NCBI GenBank assembly: GCA_034231615.1
Contig: CM067311.1
Coordinates: forward strand, 23,409,967 to 23,473,966
DNA: 64,000 nt
From: Meghimatium bilineatum
Taxonomy: Eukaryota > Mollusca > Gastropoda > Stylommatophora > Philomycidae
Direction of reading: 5' to 3'
In this document: piece by piece, positions 1 to 10,188 of the stretch
Numbering within the stretch: the first letter of the stretch is position 1
Layout: every line of letters begins with the position of its first letter
The notes under the pieces: model-generated
Seen by the model: only the letters and a program-made list of their open reading frames with translations
Told to the model about the DNA's origin: nothing
The model's database searches: none
Program-made: the position numbers and the translations under genes

Positions 1-28
1 ACAATGTGCCAATAAACGAACTTGACTC

Positions 29-1305
29 TTGATTAGAAACTAGCATCATAGCACACGGGACATTCCCATAAGTGTTCCGGTCTCCGCTTCAGCAGCCATT
101 CGAGAGTATGTAGACTCAGTCTCAGTAAGGTGTTGATTACGTGATTTTCAGTTCTTTTAAATAGAGTAGACCTACATTTTCTTCCCTCTCCTTTAATCAC
201 TTCCATTTCTGTCATTATTTGTATGTGTAGCCTACATTTTCTTCCCTCTCCTCTAATCACTTCCATTTCTGTCATTATTTGTATGTTTAGCCTACGTTTT
301 CAGTCTCTTGTCAACATCTTCATTTTGGAATGAATTTATTGTCTATTTCCCCAGGTGGTTTGTGATCCACTCTTGCAGTTAAGCGTAGGGGTGATTGGAG
401 CTCGAGCTTGCGTTCTAAAGCCAGATGGGTGGTCTCAGCTGTGCTATGACCGTGTCTGTTCAGGACGTCCTTGACGTTTTCTATCCATCTTTTCCGTAGC
501 ATTCCTCTGGCCTTGTACCCTGATCTCATTTGGTTATATGCTTGTACGAGCAACTTTTAGTGATGCATTCTCATAATGTGGCCAAACCACTTGATCTGTA
601 CTCTCTATGTAATCTGTACAAGATATTATACCTATTCTTTCCCTGATATATTCATTTCGCAATCTATCAAGCCTGGTGACCCCGGCAGCTTTCCTCAAGC
701 ATTTCATCTCACATGTCACTATCTTTCTGTAATGTGAAGATGAGAGAGACCAGGTTTGGCACTGGTAACACAGTGATGGTATGAATATACTGTAGATCAT
801 TTGCAATGAATTTATGACTTTAAATTCAGTCAGCTTTATTTCTTCTCAGTACTGTACCGTAAATCGCAGCATTATCTGCCAATGAGTCAGCTCTTTCTCT
901 GGGTTCAGCGTGACACGGGCAGTAGGCATATAGGTTTCTGCATGTAATGTTCTGTACAATTGAATTGTTCAATAATACACAACCCATTCCTTTCTCAACA
1001 TGTTCTTTTCTATCTTGCACAGCATGTTTTGAGAGTGTGAGTATTACCGAATGGGTTGATGTATCAATTATCAACCAACTCAGCGCTGTTGTAGTTCCCT
1101 CTATCTCCATCCTCATGCTCGATGTGATAGTAGAGTATGCAGATGATTTTTCAACCAACGTCAAGCCGTTTCTGTAGGCAACAAAACCCCAACCGCATTT
1201 ATTTGTATTTCTGTTGGCTGAACCATTTGTGTATATAATTATGTCTTGTTGTTTCGAGTGTAGCTGGACGAGCTCTTGTACTGTAACTTCTGCCATGATA
1301 CCAGT
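29..1305 (-). pseudogene. LINE family B copy 1: RNase H domain and 3' end, split by a nested LINE
   Basis: Decayed non-LTR retrotransposon read on the minus strand. The frame at 1296-826 is an RNase H domain: an IIIYTNGSANRN strand, then RMEIEGT carrying the glutamate, and a degenerate CPCHAEPRERADSLADNAA C-terminal part. The first catalytic residue is lost (YTNGS where the copies at 3396-4062 and 15957-17870 suggest YTDGS), so the copy is dead. The element continues at 328-29 and ends near GAAACTAGC with a short tail. This 3' end is shared with the copies near 3396-4062, 15957-17870 and 36285-36365. A different LINE is inserted at 340-804. RT plus a C-terminal RNase H is known from I-like and related LINE clades; I cannot fix the clade. 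Confidence 0.85.
340..804 (-). mobile_element. 5'-truncated RTE-like LINE (family C) nested in LINE family B, with 11-bp TSD
   Basis: The minus strand encodes the post-RT C-terminal region of an RTE-like LINE. The motifs are YQCQTWSLS, KCLRKAAGVTRLDRLRNE and the basic AYNQMRSGYKARG, followed by a short 3' end containing PPGEIDNK. The insertion is bounded by AATGAATTTAT at 329-339 and again at 805-815, a perfect 11-bp target-site duplication. The flanking host is an RNase H LINE, and its reading aligns to the uninterrupted copy at 3396-4062 once the insert is removed. The coding frame carries frameshifts between the two open segments, so it is not functional. Confidence 0.9.
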
Positions 1306-1994
1306 CCATTTCCGACACGACGTATACAGTTGAATTATGACGTCAGTTATTTTTTTCAGTGTTATAATGTTAAAAACAATGGTACCGTTCTATTACCTCT
1401 GTGGTGGTAACATTGTTTTTATTGTCTTTTCACTATTTATTTTGTGTATTCTTGACAGACCTAACGGTTCGAAACGTTGAGAATGTCTTGTGTATTGTAA
1501 TTTGTATTTTTTTTTCGTGTTTACACCCCATAACCTGTAAGATGTCAAGTGAAACTAAAAAACTTGTGTTCTACGTAGGTACTTTTGATATGTATTTGTT
1601 GTACATTTATCAATTGAGTTTATCATCAGACAATGTTATTGATTGTTTCAAAGCCGATATGATTATATATAAAAAATAGTTGAGACTGGCAGAACCAGAG
1701 TAGAGAAAAGAAAATCATGAGCATACAACATTAAAGGCAGAACTGGTCGAGATAGAAATCGATGGAGGAGAGTATGTGTTAATGCATCCCATGACGTAGT
1801 CTACTACTAAGATCTTGAAGCGTTCTATGTTTATGAATGGTTGGATAGATGGATCGATTGCTTCTCCTTGTAGTTGGTGCATGTTGTTCATTTTTTTTTC
1901 ACCGTATTTTTGTGCACTCATATTCCAGTTCCGCTGTTGTTACGTAATTCTGCTAAGGGAAGGTAAGATTACACAGATTACATTTTATCCTCCT
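1306..1994. other. unassigned sequence with one short hairpin
   Basis: No gene is recognisable. At 1374-1423 an inverted repeat pairs AAAAACAATG with CATTGTTTTT around a loop containing GTGGTGGTAA. A related string, AAAAACAATGTTACCACCAC, recurs near 59760, so this may be a fragment of a small dispersed element. Short open frames here show no family resemblance. Confidence 0.4.
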
Positions 1995-3035
1995 CTTCTT
2001 TTGAGTTCGCTCTCTTATAACCAACACGAAAGTTCGTGTGATTTCTGCCGTGGAGCGTGAAGTACGTTATGCTGCTGGTTTACAGCATAGCTGCATTATT
2101 TGCACATCGGAAGGCCCAGCAATTTCGTTTTCGACATACCTTTAATTTGGATAGTGGGCTTCCTTAATCTGTGACAGCCTTCATATCTGTCGATAGGTGA
2201 TGGATGTATATCGACTTTACGCTATGACGATTTTCCACTAACTGATCCCTTGGACTTTGCCGGCCAAAACATGTCCCCGGGTGGCAGTCTCCGTGGAGAC
2301 GGTAGTCAAAGATTTAGGTGTGTGTGGATCGACTAAGTTACTCTTGCACGAGGTGTTCCGCTTCCACTGAACTGGTCTCGAGTAATTAGACGTATTGTTC
2401 CTGTGCCCATTAGGTACTGAACCTTTTCTATCCACGAGCATGATTTCGGTATAGGAAAGTATCGACGCTAGGGTTGGGCTTAATCGCTCTCTTAGCCGAT
2501 GTGTCATTCACCGACATCGTGAACCACACGTGAAAGTTTGACTCTCTACACATTTATTAGAATCACAGGAGATTAGAAGTTTTGTTCTGAAGCTGAACAA
2601 AACTTTAGTTCCGCTTTCCTTTTAGCGTTTTCCCGTTATTTTTGCATGCAGCTCTCCCTCTGGTGATTTGCTGCCTTCTCATTGTTTTCAATGTTATCTT
2701 TTGAACTTTCAATATTCGTCTACCCATTTCGTGCCTAAATTACATTGGCCGCCCCTCCGATGCTCAATCCATATTCTTTTGCATCACTGTGTGCCAATAG
2801 TGATTGTGGGTTAGTTGGCAGAGATGTTTCGGATATATTGCTTGTCTGTTTTGCAGTCAGTTCTCGTTCCGTCTACAGGCTGCACATTAACTGACGCGAT
2901 CCCAGAATTGTTGGCCAGATGGAACACGAGCCGCTGTACGTCTGTTTCCAGGGTCAACCACGAAGAGGTACTTTTGGGATCTTGTTTATCTACAACCCTG
3001 GGTCCGCTGAGAGCAATGCGGAACCTTTAACACCC
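1995..3035 (-). repeat. dispersed family X, copy 1 (divergent, about 1 kb)
   Basis: Diverged copy of a roughly 1.1-kb repeat whose better copies lie at 24545-25612 and 44095-45172. Shared landmarks in order on the plus strand are GGAGCGTGA, GTGACAGCCTTC, TAATTAGACGTATTG, GGTACTGAACCTTTTCT, TTTTGGGATCTTG and GAGAGCAATGCG. The coding-like strand is minus in all copies. In this copy the frame is heavily broken. The 3' side (minus orientation) ends near 1995-2010 at a GAGTTCGCTCTC motif. Confidence 0.75.
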
Positions 3036-3395
3036 CTATATTTTATCCGTATCAAGAAGTTTTATCCCAATAGCAGGCACCTTTCCATCTCTCCAGACGA
3101 TAGTATTATTGTTGGGCTATAAGTATTATAATCTACGATCCATGGTGATAATAGGTGTGACGCACATAACAAACCTGAGCAATAAATAGTCTTCTAAAGT
3201 ACGCACAAATAATCACAAGTCCTCTTGTACCATCGTGTGTTGCAGTATTTTCGTTTCTTTGTTAGTAGACTCTAATACACTGTTTAGGTTTTTAAATCAA
3301 ACTTTTTAGACAATTACTGCGCCTGACAATTCATTGGTATTTGTTGTTACATACAATAACAAGCATGACACTTGTACAGTACATGCACTGTACAG
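3036..3395. other. no gene seen; short imperfect palindrome
   Basis: AT-rich sequence without recognisable coding content. An imperfect palindrome, TGTACAG...CTGTACA, sits at about 3373-3395, just before the truncated LINE B copy. Confidence 0.4.
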
Positions 3396-4062
3396 TGAAT
3401 GAACTCGCCAAGCTAAACTCGAAACTCCAAGACATAATTATATACACAGATATACATTAGCAGAAACACAAATAAAAGCGGTTGGAGATTTGCTACCTAC
3501 AGAAACGGCGTGAAGTTAGTTGAGAAATCGTCAGCATATTCTACTATCACATCAAGCATGAGGATGGAGATAGAGGGAGTTACAGCAACACTTAATTGGT
3601 TTATAACGGATACATCAACACACTCGGTAATACTCACAGACTCTCAAAGCATGCTGAGAAAATAGTGGTGGGACTTATTGAACAACTCAATTACCCAGAG
3701 CATTACATGGATATACTGCCCTGGTCATGTTGGGGTCAGAGGAAACGAGAAAGCCGAATTATTGGCAAGCAATGCGGCGATAGACGGCACAATGCTGAGA
3801 CGCGATAAAGCAGGCTTAATGAATGCAGTAATAAATGCATTTCAAGATGAAGAACGTACACATACAGAGAATGTCAGAAATGGGAGTATCTAGATGTGAG
3901 GGTAGGAAAAGTAATTTTTTGGGAAAACACCGAATATCACACAATCAACATATGACCGGGACTCTTGAGTCTACATACACAGGGATGGCTGCTGGAACGG
4001 AGTTCGGAGCATTTATGGGAAGCCAGTTTCTAATCAAGACCAAGCATGGCTGCTGTTAATTC
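3396..4062 (+). pseudogene. LINE family B copy 2: 5'-truncated RNase H and 3' end
   Basis: Plus-strand RNase H fragment interrupted by stops and frameshifts. Recognisable strings are ATSSMRMEIEG-like sequence around 3545-3580, an ILTDSQSMLRK segment near 3630-3665, CPGHVGVRGNEKAELLASNAAI at 3717-3780 and the RRDKAG linker. The last part reads ...GTEFGAFMGSQFLIKTKHG, matching the 3' ends of the other family B copies, which carry GTTTCTAATCAAG. It provides the uninterrupted template that proves the nested insertion at 340-804. Confidence 0.85.
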
Positions 4063-4520
4063 GAACATGACGGTTTGAGTCTCCCCAGAAATAAGCAGGA
4101 ATCGATTTTGTTTCTACAAAGCAGAAAAAGTACTACCTATTGATAATATTTGTACTGTACATTCCTTTAGCGTGCTACATATATATATACACAGATACAC
4201 GCACATATATACCACTAGCAATAATTAATTAGTGTAAACTGACAAAGATCATCTTATAAACAAAAGAAAGAAAATTTCTTTGTGGTTCAGACTTGGAATC
4301 GCACATCAATGTTTTTCAGTGGTTTTTTTTCTCAGAAAACAACACATTTATAAAGTGAATACATGATACATAGGTGCAGTGTTGTGATGTATGGGTACAA
4401 ATCTCATGAAATATGAGGGTGGAAGTGTTTTGATACACTATAGTGTTACCACGGCTGCTCGTACACAATGAAGCTGCATGCACTCACACACAAATTGTCT
4501 GATTCACGCAAATTCTACAT
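4063..4520. other. no gene seen
   Basis: AT-rich intergenic or intronic DNA with a short TA/CA-rich patch around 4178-4215. No coding similarity or strong repeat structure was recognised. Confidence 0.4.
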
Positions 4521-4861
4521 CAGTGTTTCCCAACCTTGTTTTTAACCACGCCCAATCTAAGTCTTTTTAAAATTCTGGTGCCACCCCCTTCCCACCCAAT
4601 GTAACATATAAATATTATTTTATATTAAAAATTGAATTACATGTATTCCGTAAATTAAGCCTAATTACAATTTGTTCAAATTGCCTCCCTGAACAATCGT
4701 GTTTTTACTAACCTGTTTAATTCATTTTGCTTTACTATTTGTTCTTTCGGTTACTGCGGCACCCTCCACATTGTCGGACACCCTCCGACCATTTGGTTAT
4801 TTATATTCCCCCCTCCCCGTGAGGTGTGGGCTTCCACGTTGGAAAACACCGCCCTACACTG
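4521..4861. mobile_element. hAT-like non-autonomous DNA element
   Basis: The left end is CAGTGTTTCCCAACC and the right end reads inverted as CCAGTGTAGGGCGGTGTTTT-CCAAC, giving imperfect terminal inverted repeats. CAGTG(T/G)TT-CCAACC termini are characteristic of hAT-type MITEs. The interior is AT-rich with a repeated GCGGCACCC/GGTGCCACCC motif and no coding capacity. I could not find a clean 8-bp duplication, so the exact ends are uncertain. Confidence 0.5.
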
Positions 4862-4989
4862 GTTTTCAAATGTGATCCCCGAATTCGTTGTAAACCCAAG
4901 AAAATTGTTTGTATTTGGTTACCATTTTCAACCAAAATGTGTATAATCCACTGAATGAATCAGTACAAATAGTGAAAACCTATCAGGTG

Positions 4990-6000
4990 AAAATATTTGA
5001 CCTTTTTTGTACAAATAACATTTCCAAAAATGTAGCTACACTGGGAAAATATATGCTAGAACAAAGTACAAGACACATCATAGAACAACAACTAAGTCCA
5101 GCCCAGTTTGGTTTCAGAAGAGGAGTAGGATGCACAGATACACTATTTACCCTTAGGAAACAAATAGAAAAAAATTACTGAATATGACAAAAAGCTAAAC
5201 ATCATCTTTGTCGACCAAGAAAAAGCATTCGACAGAATAAACAGAGACACTATGGAAACACTAAAAATATACGGAATCAAGGGACAATTACTACACAATA
5301 TCAAAGCATTAAACACAAAAAAAAACAATAGATGGAGTATCAAAACCATTCACAACAAAAACAGGAGTCAGACAGGGATGTGTGCTATCGTCTATTCTAT
5401 CCAACGTCTACATAGAAAGAATTATAAAAGAAACACAAATGAGATATATAACGAAAGAGAATGAATAACTTCACAAAGAACTCAATGAATTGCTTTACGC
5501 TGACGATCAAATTATTAATATCTAAACAAATTACAAACAAGTTAAAAATGAGAATTATAAAATGTTACATCTATTCCATATTAATGTATGGCTCAGAAAC
5601 ATGGACACTAAATAAACAATTAGAAGACAAAATTGATGCCTTTGAGATGTGGGTATATAGAAGAATAGGGAGAACATCATGGAAAGAGAAGAAAACAAAT
5701 AAAGAGGTGCTAAATACACTTAATATGAAGAAAGAACTACTAAGAGAAATAAAGATCAGGCAAATAAAATACTTTGGACACATTAAAAGACATGACACCC
5801 TATTGAAGACCTTACTTGAGGGTAAAGTCAAAGGGAAGCGAGCAAGAGGTAGGCAGAGATACAAGTGGGAGAGTAACATTACACGATGGACAGGTTACAG
5901 TCTAGCAGAGTGCACCACCAAGACAAGAGACAGGAGATGTTGGAGATACGTTGCAGCCAACCTTCATTGCGGAGACGGCACTTGATGATGATGATGATGA
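4990..6000 (+). pseudogene. RTE-like LINE (family D), decayed RT and complete 3' end
   Basis: Plus-strand non-LTR retrotransposon remnant. RT motifs appear in different frames: LSPAQFGFRRGVGCTDTLF (5092-5148), an IIFVDQEKAFDRINRD motif A (5200-5250), a TGVRQGCVLS-like motif and a YADDQ motif C near 5495. Part of the RT after motif C is deleted. The frame at 5500-5985 holds the C-terminal region: CYIYSILMYGSETWTL, IRQIKYFGHIKRHD and the basic EGKVKGKRARGRQRYKW. It ends at a TGA that runs straight into a (TGA)n tail. Minus-strand 3' ends of related copies occur at 30488-30780 and elsewhere. Multiple frameshifts make it non-functional. Confidence 0.88.
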
Positions 6001-6369
6001 CGATCAACGCATTATATGAGATGACGAAGAAAAACTCCATATTAATTATCAACTCATTATCAACAATATGTAATAAACACAACATGAGGATTAATACACA
6101 AAAGACAGAAACTATGCAAATAACGAGATCAACAGATCATTTAAATATCCAAATAGAGAACACAAAAATAAAACATGTCAAAGAGTTAAAGTACCTAGGA
6201 AGTATCTTCACAGAAGACGGATGACTCGACATAGATAGAAACAAGATGTCAAAAGGCAAATGTTGTGACATAACTGCTGACACCTTTACTATTGCCCCCA
6301 AAAATCAACATGGAAGTAAAGAAACAAATGATTAATATCATCTTTATACCAACACTATGCTACCAATGA

Positions 6370-6687
6370 AATTTAAGTAGGAAGCCAGAGGACAATTTTA
6401 AAAATTCTTGAGACTAACGGGAATTATTGAAATATCCTCAGTAACAATAAACACATAACCTAATATCCGTATTAGTTATACAAGGGCCGATAGGTCTGCT
6501 TGTAAACATGGATAACATATATAGACAATACAATTTTGATAATATCCTCAGTAACAACAAACACATAATATCCTCAGTAACAACAAACACATAATATCCT
6601 CAGTAACAACAAACACATATATTTGTTGCTAGGCGATTTGGTGCCGTTGAACGGACTGGTTCAATTCCCGTTAGTCTCAAGAATTTT
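6370..6687. mobile_element. insertion with 14-bp TSD, 26-bp internal inverted repeats and a B-box-like motif
   Basis: The LINE sequence TATGCTACCAATGA occurs at 6356-6369 and again at 6688-6701, a perfect 14-bp target-site duplication. The LINE reading (CYQ then QTW) rejoins when the insert is removed. Inside, a perfect 26-bp inverted repeat pairs 6400-6425 with 6663-6688 (AAAAATTCTTGAGACTAACG...). On the plus strand the right arm contains GGTTCAATTCCCG, a good tRNA B box. The centre holds three 26-bp direct repeats. A TSD this long suits retroposition, while the inverted repeat resembles a MITE. I cannot assign a superfamily. Confidence 0.8.
6541..6618. repeat. 3 x 26-bp tandem repeat
   Basis: Three perfect direct copies of a unit beginning AATATCCTCAGTAACAACAA, inside the insertion at 6370-6687. 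A single diverged copy lies about 110 bp upstream, at about 6432-6458. Confidence 0.9.
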
Positions 6688-7351
6688 TATGCTACCAATG
6701 ACAGACTTGGGAACTGACATCTACACATAAGAGAAAGATTGAAACTTGCGATATGAAATGTCTAAGGAAGGCTTTTGGAGTCATCAGACTCGACAAAATG
6801 CGCAGTAATAACATGATAAAGATACTAGTTATCCCATCGAATATATAGAGAAACAGTAGATAGAATGGTTTGTACATCTTATGAGGATGAACGATGAACT
6901 TCCCATAAGAGCTTATAACAAAATTGAATCAAGATACAGAGCCAAAGGCAGACCTGGAAAAGGGTGGATAGACAACATCAAAAACATCTTGAATAAACAT
7001 GACTACACCTCAACCAGAGCAACACACCTGGCTCTGGAATGTAGACTACCTCTCCTTCACAAACCCCTACGCTCAACGGGAAGTATGGAAACTACGACAA
7101 CGCCACCTGGAGATAAACAATAGACAATCTTTGATATAAGGAAATTTAAAACTAATAAGATATCACAAGATAAATAATATTACTTGTCATGGGACATGTG
7201 TAAACTAATATAACATAATAAGAGAAATAATATTACATGGCATCATTGACATGGCAGACTGAAACCGATTAGAACATCACGAGAGAAATAATATTACATT
7301 ATATCATTAATAAAAACATTTAAAAAAGAATTTCATTTAAAGCAAGCCGGA

Positions 7352-7613
7352 GAGGGCATTGACAATTGAGTGAGACAAATTACATAAATGTGTAAGAGAG
7401 CATTGACAATTGAGTGAGACAAACTTGTAAGAGGGCATTGACAAATGAGTGAGACAAACTTATAAGAGGGCATTGACAAATGAGTGAGACAAACTTATAA
7501 GAGGGCATTGACAAATGAGTGAGACAAATTACATAAATGTGTAAGAGGGCATTGACAATTGAGTGAGACAAATCACACAAGTGTGTAAAAGCACATTGAC
7601 AATTGAGTGAGAC
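7352..7613. repeat. tandem array with 35-bp and 44-bp units, target of the LINE insertion
   Basis: Units begin GCATTGACAA(T/A)TGAGTGAG. Short 35-bp and longer 44-bp versions alternate; the longer one adds ACATAAATGTGT. The array is cut at 7613 by the LINE at 7614-9920. It resumes at 9921-9965 with AATTGAGTGAGACAAATCGC, after which the units decay. Confidence 0.9.
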
Positions 7614-9880
7614 TAGACCTTTTTAATGAATCATGGGCGCAAGGGATCTTCCCAGAAGAATGGAAAGAGGCAGAAATAATTCCAATTGCCAAGAAAGGAA
7701 AACCAAAAACCAACAAAACAAGTTACCGCCCTATCAGTCTACTTAGTTGCTTAGGAAAGGTCATGGAAAAAATGGTGAATAACAGACTCTTAAACTACCT
7801 GGAGGAAAACAATCTTCTAGATGACTGTCAATCAGGCTTCAGAAAACACAGATGCACTGAGGACCAAACAACATACCTTGCCCAGGAAATAGAAGATGCT
7901 TTCCAGAAAAAATCAAAACTCCTAGCCACCTTCTTTGACCTCACAAAGGCCTTTGACAAAGTCTGGAAAGAGGGGCTATTGCTAAAACTTGCCCAGAAAG
8001 GAATCAGAGGCAAAATGTTTCAGTGGATAAAAAGCTTCCTACGAGGCAGACATGCAAGAGTCAAACTCCAGGGAATGAAAAGTAAAATGGTCAACATAAC
8101 AGAAGGTGTCCCACAGGGAGGAATTCTGTCCCCCACACTCTTTATAGTTTTTATAGACAATCTGCCAAAACTATTCACACCATATGTACATAGAGCTCTC
8201 CATGCAGACGATCTTGCTATCTGGACCCAATCAGAATACATTGGAGTTGCAAAAGTTAGAATGCAGGAGGCAATAAACAAAGTTGAAGAGTGGGCAAAAA
8301 CCTGGGGTGTTCAAATAAACAAAAGTAAGACCGTCACTACACTTTTCACCCTCTCCACAAAGCCTGAAAATTATACTCTCACTCTAGACAATACCCCACT
8401 CCCAAAAGAAAACACCCCAGTCTACCTGGGGCTAAAATTTGACAAAAGACTTACTTGGGGATCACACATTGAAGAGACAGAAAATAAAGCCACACGCAGA
8501 CTACAAATAATGAAAAAACTATCTGGGACAGATTGGGGAGCCAACATAAAAACCATAAGACAAGTCTATGTAGGTCACATTCGTCCAACTCTGGAATATG
8601 GATTGACCACATATGCAACAGCAGCAAACACCAATCTTCAAAAGCTGGACAAAATTCAAAATGCAGGTCTCCGAATCATAACAGGAGGACTAAGGAGCAC
8701 ACCTATAACATCAATGGAAGCAACAGCAGGATTACAAAACCTAACAGACCGCAGGGATGAGAAAATCACAATAATGACAGAAAAATTTAGACGTCTGAAA
8801 CATCACCCTATGCATGAAAAAACAAAAGAACTAACAAAAAACAGACTGAAAAGACCAAGCTTCAATCACCTATCAAAAAAACTTATGAAAGCCAATAAAG
8901 AAGTAACCATCAACAATCCGGATGAATGGGAACAGCTAGAAGCATATTGCAACATCACAAACACTTCACCCATATATACAGCAAAACTTACAATACCAGG
9001 CATTGAGAGCAAAACTTTGGAAACCCCTACTGCCCTTAAGGCAAAAACACTTGATCACCTAGACACCCAATACCCTACCTCACAGTGGATTCATGTCTTC
9101 ACAGATGGATCATCAGAGGGTGCAGTAAAGAAAGGAGGAGCTGGGATACTAATACTCATACCAAACACCCCAAAACTATAACTCTCAATTGCTACTGGCA
9201 AATTATCAACAAATTACAGGGCAGAGCTACAAGCAATCTTGGAAGCATCAAAGGCTCTAGAGGAACGGAGGCTCAAAGGAGCTAACATAGTCTTCTTGTG
9301 TGACTGCATGTCAGTACTCCAAACCATCCAAAAGGAACCTAAAGATCTCCTAACAAAAACAACTGTAGAACTTCTAAATCAACTATCTGCCAACAATAAA
9401 GTTGTGCTGCAGTGGATCCCTGCACACTGTGGAATAGCAGGAAATGAAGGAGCTGACAGACTGGCAAAAGCAGGTGCAAAAAAGGAACAATTCCACCACA
9501 GAATATCACTGACTGAAGCAAAAACCCTCATCAAAGGAATATACAAACATACATGGAGTCAGAGAACAGGCAGTAACTTTCCACAGGACCCTATTCTAAA
9601 GCTAAACAGGTCACAACAAACCACAATTTTTAGACTTCGCACAGGACACTGCAGACTACAAGCACATCTCCACAAAATTAAGGCTGCCCAAACTGACCAA
9701 TGCCCATGTCAAAAGGGTCCCCAGACTCCAGAACATATTCTGCAGACATGCCCACTCTTTGATGACGTGAGAACCAAAATATGGCCTCAAGAGAAAGATC
9801 TGAAGGTGAAGCTGTGGGGCAACCGTGAGGACCTCCTGCTGACGACTGAATTCATGGAGGCGGAACACCTTCCTGTATAG
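7614..9880 (+). pseudogene. RT-RNase H polyprotein of LINE family A with one in-frame stop
   Basis: This is the best preserved retroelement frame in the window. RT motifs: SYRPISLLSCLGKVMEKM (from 7724), CQSGFRKHRCTEDQT, FDLTKAFDKVW with the motif A aspartate (7931-7966), GVPQGGILSPTLF, and HADDLAIW as motif C (8201-8224, H replacing the usual Y). The thumb runs through YLGLKFD and HIRPTLEYG. The RNase H domain has all four acidic positions: FTDGSSEG (about 9098), the glutamate of RAELQAI (9219), LCDCMSVL (about 9296) and GNEGADRLAKAG with the preceding AHCG (9420-9470). A CPCQ...HILQTC zinc-knuckle-like segment follows. A single TAA at 9179-9181 breaks the frame inside RNase H; the frame is otherwise continuous to the stop at 9878-9880. 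This suggests a relatively young copy. Confidence 0.95.
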
Positions 9881-9920
9881 ACTTATGAGCATAGGAAACT
9901 GATCGCAGAAGAAGAAGAAG
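7614..9920 (+). mobile_element. I-like non-LTR retrotransposon (family A), 5'-truncated, 13-bp TSD
   Basis: A 2.3-kb insertion bounded by AATTGAGTGAGAC at 7601-7613 and at 9921-9933, a perfect 13-bp target-site duplication. It enters in the middle of RT, so it is 5'-truncated. It ends with a short 3' UTR and a (GAA)n tail at about 9905-9920. It lies inside the satellite at 7352-9965. RT followed by RNase H and a CCHC-like end is the I-clade arrangement. The apparent first codons before 7614 lie in satellite DNA, so no genuine start codon exists. Confidence 0.95.
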
Positions 9921-10009
9921 AATTGAGTGAGACAAATCGCACAAATGTGCAAGATGACATTTATAATTAAGTAGGCAAAAAACACAAAAGTGGGGTTTTA
10001 AATTTTTTT

Positions 10010-10015
10010 TTTATT
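10010..10015 (-). promoter_or_regulatory. candidate polyadenylation signal
   Basis: TTTATT on the plus strand reads AATAAA on the minus strand, about 175 bp downstream of the stop codon of the minus-strand exon at 10189-11578. It is a suitable poly(A) signal, but AT-rich DNA makes chance matches common. Confidence 0.45.
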
Positions 10016-10037
10016 TAACGAAAGTGAATTAGTATTA

Positions 10038-10134
10038 TGTCAAAGTGTGTCAAACGTTTGAAGAGTTCTATGTCAACGTGTGTCAAACATTTGAAGAGTT
10101 CTATGTCAACGTGTGTCAAACATTTGAAGAGTTA
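10038..10134. repeat. 3 x 33-bp direct repeat in the presumed 3' UTR
   Basis: Three near-identical copies containing TGTCAA(C/A)GTGTGTCAAAC followed by TTTGAAGAGTT. They lie between the stop codon at 10189 and the candidate AATAAA, so they would be transcribed in the 3' UTR of the minus-strand gene. Confidence 0.85.
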
Positions 10135-10188
10135 GTTATGTTTGTCTTAGGCACGTCAGATTTGACATCTATAACCATATCAACTTGT

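Larger units (their letters stand above)
6008..7124 (+). pseudogene. RTE-like LINE (family C) copy 2, interrupted by an insertion at 6370-6687
   Basis: The plus-strand frame after RT motif C contains NMRINTQKTETMQITRS and KELKYLGSIFTEDG (6085-6223). It resumes after the insertion with an IETCDMKCLRKAF-type string (6735-6775) and the basic AYNKIESRYRAKGRPGKGW (6909-6966), ending TPPGDKQ-stop at 7124. The same order is seen in the minus-strand copy at 340-804. The 5' side abuts the (TGA)n tail of the preceding LINE, so this element was truncated there or interrupted by it. In-frame stops, including one at the CYQ*QTW position, make it a pseudogene. Confidence 0.85.

Noticed and set aside
4521-4861. 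Full hAT transposon
   Set aside because: Only TIR-like ends; no transposase coding and no clear 8-bp duplication, so kept as non-autonomous hAT-like with modest confidence.
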